From Nitrospirota bacterium (GTDB lineage: Bacteria; Nitrospirota; Thermodesulfovibrionia; Thermodesulfovibrionales; JdFR-85): 10,878 nucleotides of DNA. Under the pieces are notes generated by a model. It did no database searches and was not told the DNA's origin. It saw nothing but the letters and a program-made list of their open reading frames with translations. Each line of letters begins with the position of its first letter. Within the stretch, counting starts at the first letter, position 1. Below are positions 1 through 6,233 of the stretch, in pieces. The position numbers were made by a program, and so were the translations under genes. The stretch spans positions 1-10,878 of the forward strand of contig WFTX01000144.1 of NCBI GenBank assembly GCA_015485235.1. The letters are read 5' to 3'.

Positions 1-19
1 AGATGGGTATAAGAGACAG
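1..19 (+). other. Residual Tn5/Nextera mosaic-end adapter (artefact)
   Basis: The first 19 bases read AGATGGGTATAAGAGACAG. The Tn5 mosaic end used in tagmentation libraries is AGATGTGTATAAGAGACAG, so 18 of 19 positions match and the only difference is at base 6. A match of this length at the very first base of a window is best explained as untrimmed adapter at a contig end rather than genomic sequence. The next 13 bases weakly resemble the reverse complement of the same end (9 of 13), which may be chance. Confidence 0.9.
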
Positions 20-245
20 GTGTCTGAGATACGTTCCATGACTCATTAAAAACAGGTTTTGTCTGAAGGCATTCCTCTACTATCAGAGGCCAGATTACTT
101 GCAATTACCATATATTATTTAACTAAATAACCTGTTTATCACCGGGAGAATGGGGTGTCTTATAAAGGGGTTGCATCCTTCATGTACGATTAATTGAATA
201 TGCATAGCGAGCGAATGTAATGAGATAAAAACTTCCTTACATATC

Positions 246-280
246 GAAGATACCCTGCGGTCTTGCCGCAGGGTATCTTC
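246..280. terminator. Perfect 15-bp hairpin, possible terminator
   Basis: Bases 246-260 (gaagataccctgcgg) are exactly the reverse complement of 266-280, with a 5-base loop (tcttg). The stem is GC-rich near the loop. Only a short ATTT follows on the plus strand and no clear T run follows on the minus strand, so an intrinsic terminator is plausible but not typical. It lies about 105 bases before the lipoprotein start, so it could instead be a 5'-leader structure or a repeated palindrome. Confidence 0.4.
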
Positions 281-324
281 ATTTGACGCAGTCAGGAGCG
301 GACGGTTCGACGGGAGGCTCTGCG

Positions 325-372
325 ATGAGATGTTCTCCAACCTGTCCAGAGGGATGTTCACTCAGAAAATGA
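325..372 (+). CDS. Possible 15-aa cysteine-rich upstream ORF
   Basis: An ATG at 325 opens a 15-codon frame (MRCSPTCPEGCSLRK) ending in TGA at 370-372, 13 bases before the lipoprotein start. A GGGAGG Shine-Dalgarno-like run lies at 312-317, 7 bases before the ATG. Three cysteines are spaced C-x3-C-x3-C. This could be a leader peptide acting on translation of the downstream gene, but an ORF this short with a decent ribosome site occurs easily by chance. No family is recognised. Confidence 0.2.
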   Translation: MRCSPTCPEGCSLRK

Positions 373-374
373 AG

Positions 375-379
375 GGAGG
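375..379 (+). promoter_or_regulatory. Ribosome binding site deciding the lipoprotein start
   Basis: A strong GGAGG occupies 375-379. The frame is also open from a TTG at 380, but that codon abuts the site with no spacer. The GTG at 386 has a 6-base spacer and is the better start; it removes only two residues and keeps the whole signal peptide. Confidence 0.7.
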
Positions 380-385
380 TTGAAA

Positions 386-2101
386 GTGCGGAAGCAGGCG
401 TTTCTGATGGCATGCATATTAATCAGTGCGTTGTTGTATGGGTGTGGAAGTTCAGATAGTGGAGACGGAGGCGGGCAGACAGAGATAAAACTGACCCCCG
501 ACGGCTCTGCGGTGAGTTTCCGACAGGTTGTGTTTACCTTTACCGGTGTTGTTGGGTCTGCATCACTGGCTGGTATTGACCAGAGAGAGACCCAGCAGGC
601 TGAAGGCATTTATTCAGGTACGGGGATGTTCATTGTTGACATGCAGTCACTGGGTAGAAACGGCTTTGTACAGGTGGTCACGCCGCTGGGATGGGTGGTC
701 CAGAACCTTCCGGTAGCGTCCGGGACGGATTACAACAACATGGCGATCAAGTTCCGGTTGGGTGAGAGCAAGGAGAGCCCCCCTGTTGAGACGGTCATGG
801 CGTATGTCGTGGTGACTTCACAACCCCTTTCATCTGCACCGGAAGGGGAGATGTCTGAATGGCCGGTCACGCCGCACACGTTTAATGCCGAGGGCAAAGA
901 GGATGAAGTAACGGAGATACCTGATCCTCCGCCGGTAAACGCCCCAATCGTGGCTGCAGGTGGAGCCATTGAAGGTGCTGCAGAGGAGTGGCCCTTCGGG
1001 GATGTGTTCAATGTTAAGAACGAAAAGGCCCTTGACATCCACTTCATGGAAGAAGCGGTCTCCAAGAATTTCAACGTCTGTTTCCAGAAGAAACACAGGG
1101 ACAAAAATATTGAGGCTGCCAATAACCAGTGTGGACCCGCCTCTGTAACAAACAGTCTCTCATGGCTCAAGGAGATATGGGGCACCACACTTCCACACTC
1201 CATCGGGATGGGACTGAAGGGAGATAATACTACAGTTGGCAAACTTGATACTGCCATGAACAGAACCGTCACAAACAGAAGAAACGGGAGAGCGTTAGGG
1301 GACGGCAATTTTGTTAATGGAAAACTGAAATACCTCGCAGACAACAAGATTTGCCTTGTTGTCAAGCACCAGGATGATGCATTCGGGAACACTGACCAGG
1401 CATATAACGGCTTCAAATCACAGAAGAACGGCAAGCCGACCTTTGATTTCATCTGCAAGGAAATCTGCAAGGGTGAAGATGTGGAGATAGGATATACCTA
1501 CAAGGGCGGCGGCGGACACTGGGTGAATGCCATAGCCTGTGGGCATATCCTGGGTAAACCCTTTATCACTTTTGTTTCCGATCATGACCAGTCAGATGAT
1601 ACCAAAGGTACGGGATTGGTTGATGTGTCTTCTCTTGAGGACAAAGACAAGGATGGTCTGCCTGATCTTCCCTCCGAGAATGCAGAGATTGATATTGTCG
1701 TGACAGAGTCTCCCCCTGAGGTTGAAGGCGTGAAGGCAGAGGATGTCTGTCCCTGGCTGAAGCCTCCTCCGCCTCCGCCGGATACCGGCTTGGATGTGCA
1801 GGAGAAGTGTACCGGTGTAATTCACCATCCGACGGAAGGTTACAGCGAGGTCGTGAACTGCTTTGAGGGAAGCCTGCCCGCAGGTCTCTCAGTCTTTGTA
1901 TCGCTTGACAACGGTTCAGGCAATTCTGTCTTTACAGAGTCCCCTCAGGCATGCCTGTGCGTAAACAATAATATCTTTTCCTATGGTACGTATAACTGGA
2001 CTGCAGAGTTTATAAACTCATCCACTACCACACTGAACGGAAGCATAACGGTCGGACCGGCTGAAGTGCCATGTGACTGTCAACTGCCTGGCATGAATTA
2101 G
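386..2101 (+). CDS. Secreted lipoprotein with C39/papain-like cysteine peptidase domain
   Basis: The product has 571 residues counted from GTG 386; a TTG at 380 would add two. Basic residues, a hydrophobic stretch and LLYGC form a lipoprotein signal peptide with lipidated Cys20, followed by a flexible Ser/Asp/Gly linker. Residues about 35-200 form an unrecognised, probably beta-rich domain ending in a proline-rich linker. Residues about 230-415 resemble C39-type papain-fold peptidases. NNQCGPASVTNSL places the likely nucleophile at Cys249, GGGGHWVNAIAC the likely His378, and FVSDHDQ a candidate third residue (Asp399 or Asp401). Then come an acidic DKDKDGLPD loop like the calcium loops of thrombospondin type 3 repeats, a run of six prolines, and a C-terminal domain of about 100 residues with several cysteines (VNC, CLC, CDC). 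These are inferences from motifs; peptidase activity is not shown. No ABC transporter or bacteriocin precursor, usual C39 partners, lies nearby. It probably acts at the cell surface or in the periplasm. It stands alone and ends just before a terminator. Confidence 0.75.
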   Translation: MRKQAFLMACILISALLYGCGSSDSGDGGGQTEIKLTPDGSAVSFRQVVFTFTGVVGSASLAGIDQRETQQAEGIYSGTGMFIVDMQSLGRNGFVQVVTPLGWVVQNLPVASGTDYNNMAIKFRLGESKESPPVETVMAYVVVTSQPLSSAPEGEMSEWPVTPHTFNAEGKEDEVTEIPDPPPVNAPIVAAGGAIEGAAEEWPFGDVFNVKNEKALDIHFMEEAVSKNFNVCFQKKHRDKNIEAANNQCGPASVTNSLSWLKEIWGTTLPHSIGMGLKGDNTTVGKLDTAMNRTVTNRRNGRALGDGNFVNGKLKYLADNKICLVVKHQDDAFGNTDQAYNGFKSQKNGKPTFDFICKEICKGEDVEIGYTYKGGGGHWVNAIACGHILGKPFITFVSDHDQSDDTKGTGLVDVSSLEDKDKDGLPDLPSENAEIDIVVTESPPEVEGVKAEDVCPWLKPPPPPPDTGLDVQEKCTGVIHHPTEGYSEVVNCFEGSLPAGLSVFVSLDNGSGNSVFTESPQACLCVNNNIFSYGTYNWTAEFINSSTTTLNGSITVGPAEVPCDCQLPGMN

Positions 2102-2102
2102 C

Positions 2103-2133
2103 CTTCAAAGGGGGGATCATCCCCCCTTTGAAG
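2103..2133. terminator. Bidirectional terminator hairpin between convergent genes
   Basis: Bases 2103-2116 (cttcaaagggggga) pair perfectly with 2120-2133 across a 3-base loop, giving a 14-bp stem with six consecutive G:C pairs. It sits one base after the lipoprotein stop and five bases after the gspF stop on the other strand. It is therefore placed to end transcription from both sides. T runs outside the stem are weak (TTATGTT on the plus side). Confidence 0.7.
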
Positions 2134-2138
2134 TTATG

Positions 2139-3311
2139 TTATCTGATAATCTGGTTTATCTCAAATATCGGCAGGAGCACCCCGAAGACTATGAATCCCA
2201 CTATTACCCCCATCACCAGTATCATGACAGGTTCAAGAATGGAGGTTATCTGTTCCGTCTGACGGATGAACTCCTTCTTGTAGGACTCTGATGCCCTTAT
2301 GAGGAGTTCCGGCAACTGGCCGGACTTCTCACCTGTTGAGATCATCTGAAGCAGGACGGGCGAAAGCCCGGTCAGGGATTCGGAAAGGCCCTTTCCTTCA
2401 GTAACCATGCTCCTTGCCTTTGCGATTATCTCCTCAAGCCAGGCATTGCCCGTTACACCTGATGAGAGCTCGAGCGCCCTGATTATGGGGACCCCGCCTC
2501 TGAGCAGAAACCCGAGGGTGGCTGTAAACCGCGAGTAGGCAAGGGCCCTCGTGAGAGGGATAAGCATGAAGAGGTGGTGAAGATACCGGGGTTTCAATCT
2601 GTGTAACCTGACCAAGAGATAGGAGATACCGGCTGTCCCTCCCAGCAACAGCCACCAGTAGTCATGAAAGAGGGAACTGATTCTTATCAGGATCTCTGTA
2701 ATAAGGGGGAGATCAGCGGAGGATTCCCGGAATATCCTGACTATCTTGGGAATCACAAAGGTAAAGACAAAGGATAGGACGAAAACGGAGACCACGATCA
2801 TGAAGGCCGGGTAGAGCATGGCTGTCCGTGCCCTTGTCCTTATCTCAGTATCGGTCTCAAGGAATTCTGCAAGGGTTTCCAGAACCTCAGGTAGGTTTCC
2901 GCCCGTTTCCGAGGCAGCAAGCATATTCCTGTAATACTCAGGAAAGATCTCGGGATAGGCCCCGATAGCCCTCGACAAGGATGCCCCTTCAGAGACAGTC
3001 TCAGCGATGTTAAGCACGATGCCGTGCCAGTAGCCGCTGTATTCCTGGCCTATTGAATGGAGGGCATCGGCAAGGGGGACTGAGGATGAAAGAAGCGTGG
3101 CCAGCTGTCTCGTGAAGTGAGGAAGGGTCTTCTGGGGAGAGGCAAACTGAAAGAGGGGTGGTTTCTTCCACTTGAGATGCTCCTCAAGCTCCTTGGGGAA
3201 TATCCCGGACTCCTTCAGCCGGAGGATCGCCTCACCCTCTCCATCGGCCCTCAGGGTTCCGGAGACCTCCTTCCCCTCAGTGTTGTATCCTCTATATCTG
3301 AATACAGGCAT
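2139..3311 (-). CDS. gspF: Type II secretion / type IV pilus inner-membrane platform protein GspF/PilC
   Basis: This 390-residue polytopic inner-membrane protein belongs to the GspF/PilC family. These proteins form the platform that links the cytoplasmic GspE/PilB-type ATPase to assembly of the pseudopilus or pilus. The length is normal (about 400). The N-terminus begins MPVFRYRGYNTEGKEVSG, a typical GspF start. Two T2SSF domains follow. The first (about 66-188) has FTRQLATLLSSSVPLADAL and ETGGNLPEVL. The second (about 258-381) has YSRFTATLGFLLRGGVPI, GEKSGQLPE and the C-terminal LEPVMILVMGVIVGF segment. Membrane segments are near 168-188, 216-236 and 358-381. The ATG at 3311 fits the family N-terminus, though its ribosome site is weak. 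No gspE, gspG or other secretion gene is in the window. The upstream gene is an unrelated reactivase 98 bases away, so the gene is isolated here; partners may lie elsewhere. PilC of a type IV pilus remains an alternative. Confidence 0.93.
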   Translation of the reverse strand: MPVFRYRGYNTEGKEVSGTLRADGEGEAILRLKESGIFPKELEEHLKWKKPPLFQFASPQKTLPHFTRQLATLLSSSVPLADALHSIGQEYSGYWHGIVLNIAETVSEGASLSRAIGAYPEIFPEYYRNMLAASETGGNLPEVLETLAEFLETDTEIRTRARTAMLYPAFMIVVSVFVLSFVFTFVIPKIVRIFRESSADLPLITEILIRISSLFHDYWWLLLGGTAGISYLLVRLHRLKPRYLHHLFMLIPLTRALAYSRFTATLGFLLRGGVPIIRALELSSGVTGNAWLEEIIAKARSMVTEGKGLSESLTGLSPVLLQMISTGEKSGQLPELLIRASESYKKEFIRQTEQITSILEPVMILVMGVIVGFIVFGVLLPIFEINQIIR

Positions 3312-3334
3312 TCCCGGAATCTCAAAATTTAAAC

Positions 3335-3362
3335 GGTTACTGGTTACTGGTTATTGGTTATT
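3335..3362. repeat. Four-unit 7-nt tandem repeat (GGTTAYT)
   Basis: Four consecutive 7-base units read ggttact, ggttact, ggttatt, ggttatt. They lie directly upstream of the gspF start in the short gap to the reactivase gene. Confidence 0.85.
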
Positions 3363-3371
3363 TCTCGCCTT

Positions 3372-3413
3372 AAATCTCAAATCACAAATCATAAATCTTA
3401 AGTCACAAATCAC
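3372..3413. repeat. Six-unit degenerate 7-nt tandem repeat (AAATCNY)
   Basis: Six phased 7-base units read aaatctc, aaatcac, aaatcat, aaatctt, aagtcac and aaatcac. The last unit covers the TGA stop codon (3410-3412) of the minus-strand reactivase gene, so the repeat supplies that stop. Period and degeneracy resemble the other short-period repeats in this window. Confidence 0.85.
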
Positions 3414-5272
3414 AACATCGGTTTCACGCTCGGGAAGAGGGACATCTCCGTATGGGGCAGAAACATGGCAGACATGAATTCATCCATGTAGTTGCCCTTT
3501 ACCGAAAGTTCGATGTAGGTCATCATCGCCCCTATATTCTCGGCTTCCCTCCTCATCCTTTCAGACAGGAGACAGTAGTATGCTCCGGCTATGGAGGTAT
3601 TGCCCATGAAGTGGAACCTCTCCCTGGGAAGATCCGGGATCATCCCGAGGATGATCGCCTTTTCCGTGTCAAGGAAGTTTCCGAAACCACCGGCTATGTA
3701 AACCCTTTCTATCATATCCGTCGTCAGGCCCACCTCGTTCAGAAGAAGGTTCACGCCTGCAAAGATTGCGGCCTTTGCCCGGATTATGTTCTCTATATCC
3801 ACCTGGGTGAGCACTATATCCCTTCTTTCACTGCTATGAATCACGAACTCAAGGCAATCCTCTCCTTCCCTGATCCTCTCCGGTGCGGCATCCCTCACAA
3901 GCTGCCCCTTCTGGTTGAGTATTCCCGTGAGGAGCATCTCCGATATTGCATCTATCATACCTGAACCACAGATCCCGAGAGGCTCGGTATTGCCTATCAC
4001 CTTTATCTGAGGGACGCGGGTCTCCCGGTCGATAGTGATATCCTCAATAGCCCCTTCCGTGGCCCGCATACCAGAGGCAATACCGCTTCCTTCAAAGCAG
4101 GGGCCTGCAGAGCAGGCAGCAGTCATCAGCCATTCGTTATTGCCTATTACGATCTCTCCGTTAGTCCCTATATCCATGAGGAGGGAGATCTCCGGTCTCC
4201 TGTGCATACCCGTTGCAAGCACACCTGCAACAATGTCTCCACCCACATAACTTGCCACCGAAGGGATGGTATATACGGGGGCCTTTTTCCAGATCATGAT
4301 CCCCGAGTCTTCTGCATGCCAGATGGGATAATTATTCACCGTAGGGATGTAGGGCTCCTCCCGGATGTATTCGGGGTTCAGGCCCCAGAAGAGATGGACC
4401 ATTGTTGTGTTTCCTGATATGACCACAGACTCAACATCATCCCTCTCGATCTCATGAAGCTTCAGCAGGGGCCTGAGAAGGTCGTTTATATCTGATACGA
4501 CTGCCTTCCGGAGGGTCTTCAGTTTACCGCCTTCTGTTGCATTTACTATCCTTGTAATCACATCATCACCATACCGCATCTGGGAATTATAGGTGGATGC
4601 CACATCTACCACACGGCCGTCAGAGAGATCAACCAGATAGAGAACGACCGTAGTTGTTCCTATGTCCACAGAAAGTCCGTATTTGCCATTCCCATTATTG
4701 GGCGGTTCAATGAAAAGGGCTTCACCGGATTCCTTCTGAATCCCTATGGTCAGGTTCCAGTTGTTTGCCCTCAATGTACCGGCAAGCTCAGAGACAAAGC
4801 CATGGGAGAATCGGAGGGAGAGGCCCTTCTCATCAAGCCCCCTCATAAGTCTGTCAAGGTCGCTGATATGGTCGTCAAGGGACGGGGGAGGCAGGCTCAT
4901 CGTCTCCCGTGTTATGAGGGGGGAGATGGTTGCCTTCTGCTTCAGGAGTGATTCAAAGAGGTCCCTTGTCCGGGAGATCGCTATCTTGTCCCCTACGGTA
5001 AGAAGGGATTCCCGGGGAATATTCAGAAGAAGGTCGCCTTCGGGAAAGCTCTGACAGGCAAGCACTATCCCTTCCTCCTGCTCGGCCTTTGTAAGCTTGC
5101 CATGCCCCTTTATCGAGCAGTCTCCCTCAAGTATCTGGACCCGGCATTTCCCGCAAGTACCTTTGCCGCCACAGGAGGCTGTAAGAAAGATACCGTTGGA
5201 CTGGAGGGTCTCGTAGAGGGATTCTTCCTTACTTCCGGTGATCTCTCTTCCGTCTGTGAGCGTTATTTTCAT
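3410..5272 (-). CDS. Reductive activator of corrinoid proteins (RACo/RamA-like): 2Fe-2S ferredoxin plus ASKHA ATPase domain
   Basis: This 620-residue cytoplasmic protein belongs to the family that reduces inactive Co(II) corrinoid proteins back to Co(I), driven by ATP, in methyl-transfer pathways such as the Wood-Ljungdahl route or O-demethylation. Residues 1-85 are a ferredoxin domain with cluster ligands in CGGKGTCGKC (Cys34, Cys40, Cys43) and Cys73 in VLACQS. A linker (about 90-190) follows. From about 198 comes an actin-like ASKHA domain with phosphate loops GLSVDIGTTTVV and LLMDIGTNGE, then CGSGMIDA and IAGGFGNFLD; this is the usual RACo C-terminal unit. The chosen ATG at 5272 has GGAGG 9 bases upstream and begins exactly at the ferredoxin domain; an upstream ATG at 5362 would add 30 unlikely residues. 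No corrinoid protein, methyltransferase or CO-dehydrogenase gene is in the window, so its target is unknown. The stop codon lies inside a 7-nt repeat. Confidence 0.9.
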   Translation of the reverse strand: MKITLTDGREITGSKEESLYETLQSNGIFLTASCGGKGTCGKCRVQILEGDCSIKGHGKLTKAEQEEGIVLACQSFPEGDLLLNIPRESLLTVGDKIAISRTRDLFESLLKQKATISPLITRETMSLPPPSLDDHISDLDRLMRGLDEKGLSLRFSHGFVSELAGTLRANNWNLTIGIQKESGEALFIEPPNNGNGKYGLSVDIGTTTVVLYLVDLSDGRVVDVASTYNSQMRYGDDVITRIVNATEGGKLKTLRKAVVSDINDLLRPLLKLHEIERDDVESVVISGNTTMVHLFWGLNPEYIREEPYIPTVNNYPIWHAEDSGIMIWKKAPVYTIPSVASYVGGDIVAGVLATGMHRRPEISLLMDIGTNGEIVIGNNEWLMTAACSAGPCFEGSGIASGMRATEGAIEDITIDRETRVPQIKVIGNTEPLGICGSGMIDAISEMLLTGILNQKGQLVRDAAPERIREGEDCLEFVIHSSERRDIVLTQVDIENIIRAKAAIFAGVNLLLNEVGLTTDMIERVYIAGGFGNFLDTEKAIILGMIPDLPRERFHFMGNTSIAGAYYCLLSERMRREAENIGAMMTYIELSVKGNYMDEFMSAMFLPHTEMSLFPSVKPML

Positions 5273-5281
5273 ATAATCAAA

Positions 5282-5286
5282 CCTCC
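5282..5286 (-). promoter_or_regulatory. Ribosome binding site deciding the reactivase start
   Basis: On the minus strand GGAGG is followed by a 9-base spacer and then ATG at 5272. This supports the shorter start, beginning at the ferredoxin domain, over the ATG at 5362. Confidence 0.75.
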
Positions 5287-5329
5287 GGATGATAGGGTAT
5301 GCGCTTTTTTTGTTGCAAAGGATTGCATT

Positions 5330-5335
5330 ATTATA
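5330..5335 (-). promoter_or_regulatory. Candidate -10 box of the reactivase promoter
   Basis: The minus strand reads a perfect TATAAT about 58 bases before the reactivase ATG. No good -35 box is seen at 16-18 bases, so it may depend on an activator or be fortuitous. It lies only 8 bases from the -35 box of the divergent promoter, so the two could share regulation. Confidence 0.45.
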
Positions 5336-5342
5336 ACCCAAG

Positions 5343-5372
5343 TTGACCCGTTTTGGTCTCACGCAGTAGATA
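5343..5372 (+). promoter_or_regulatory. Candidate sigma-70 promoter of the octanoyltransferase gene
   Basis: TTGACC (5343-5348) and TAGATA (5367-5372) are separated by 18 bases. Transcription would start near 5379, giving a leader of roughly 55 bases before the ATG at 5433. Confidence 0.5.
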
Positions 5373-5432
5373 CAAGTAGATTGCCTATTACCCCTGTAGC
5401 CGGGTTAAAGGACAGGAGAAAGAGGAAAAGGC

Positions 5433-6233
5433 ATGACAGAAAGAAGTACATGGCGGCTGATAGAGTCCGGTCCGGGCGACGCCTTTTACAATATGGCCAT
5501 TGATGAGGCGATCGGACTGACGGTGATGAGGGGTGGGGCCCCTCCAACGCTCAGGTTCTACACCTGGGAGGTCCCTTCGGTGAGCCTTGGTGCCTTCCAG
5601 CGGATCGGGGAGATAGATTACGAGTACTGCCGGAGGGAAGGTGTCCCTGTAGTAAGGAGACCGACCGGCGGGAGGGCGATCCTTCATGACAGGGAACTCA
5701 CCTACAGTTTTTCTGCACCTAATCTCCCTCCCCACTTTGAGAGGGGTCTTCTTGAGGCTTACAGGCTCCTGAGCAGGGCCTTTTTCGATGCCTTCCGGGC
5801 CTTGGGACTTCCCGTTCAGTGGAAGGACCGGCGTGAGAAGGGGAGGGTCCTGACGGGGAGTCCCCTCTGTTTTCAGTCGGTCTCCTACGGTGAGGTCACC
5901 CTCGGAGGGAAGAAGGTTATGGGTTCTGCCCAGAAGCGGTGGAAAGAGGGGTTCCTCCAGCAGGGATCAATCCAGTTCAGGATCAACGAGGCCGGGATGG
6001 TGAGGGTATTCAGGGAGGCTACGGCTGATGGGATCAGGATGAGCATGACCGGCCTTCAGAGCTTTCTGCCAGGTCTTGAGGAGAGCCTGCTCATAGAAAA
6101 AACAGTTGAGGCGTTCTCAGAAATATTCGGCGTTTCCTTCCAGAGAGCAACTATTCTTCCGGAGGAGAAGGCCCTGACAGAGGGTCTTCTCCGGGAGAAG
6201 TACCGGAATCCTGAGTGGACATTCCGGCGGTAG
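5433..6233 (+). CDS. Lipoyl-pathway octanoyltransferase / lipoate-protein ligase family protein (LipM-like)
   Basis: This 266-residue cytoplasmic protein of the BPL/LplA/LipB fold attaches octanoyl or lipoyl groups to lysines of lipoyl domains such as GcvH and 2-oxoacid dehydrogenase E2 subunits. The N-terminal WRLIESGPGDAFYNMAIDEA, the RRPTGGRAILHDRELTYS loop (about 75-92) and GGKKVMGSAQKR with the conserved lysine (Lys161) define the family. Cys146 in SPLCFQS is at the position of the catalytic cysteine of LipM-type octanoyltransferases, which take octanoate from acyl carrier protein. ATP-dependent LplA ligases lack this cysteine, so LipM is the better guess, with lipoate ligase as the alternative. 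Length fits LipM (about 280). AGAGG 7 bases before the ATG supports the start. No lipA, gcvH or dehydrogenase gene is adjacent. The last 83 bases overlap the 3' end of the opposite-strand membrane protein gene, so no terminator separates them. Confidence 0.85.
   Translation: MTERSTWRLIESGPGDAFYNMAIDEAIGLTVMRGGAPPTLRFYTWEVPSVSLGAFQRIGEIDYEYCRREGVPVVRRPTGGRAILHDRELTYSFSAPNLPPHFERGLLEAYRLLSRAFFDAFRALGLPVQWKDRREKGRVLTGSPLCFQSVSYGEVTLGGKKVMGSAQKRWKEGFLQQGSIQFRINEAGMVRVFREATADGIRMSMTGLQSFLPGLEESLLIEKTVEAFSEIFGVSFQRATILPEEKALTEGLLREKYRNPEWTFRR

Larger units (their letters stand above)
20..385. other. Non-coding leader region upstream of the lipoprotein gene
   Basis: This 366-base stretch carries no convincing long gene. 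It is AT-rich up to about base 240, then holds a perfect hairpin (246-280), then a more GC-rich segment leading to the lipoprotein start. No sigma-70 promoter with both boxes at good spacing could be identified. The only coding candidate is the very short ORF at 325-372. An upstream gene may end beyond the window, in which case the hairpin could be its terminator. Confidence 0.5.

Noticed and set aside
380..385. TTG at 380 as the lipoprotein start
   Set aside because: It abuts the Shine-Dalgarno sequence with no spacer, while GTG at 386 has ideal spacing and keeps the full signal peptide.
730..1470. A 246-codon open frame on the minus strand inside the lipoprotein gene
   Set aside because: It is antisense to a gene with a clear signal peptide and conserved motifs, and its translation shows no recognisable domain.
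5273..5362. The 30-residue N-terminal extension of the reactivase frame
   Set aside because: It lies upstream of a good ribosome site, spans the promoter region, and does not resemble the family N-terminus.
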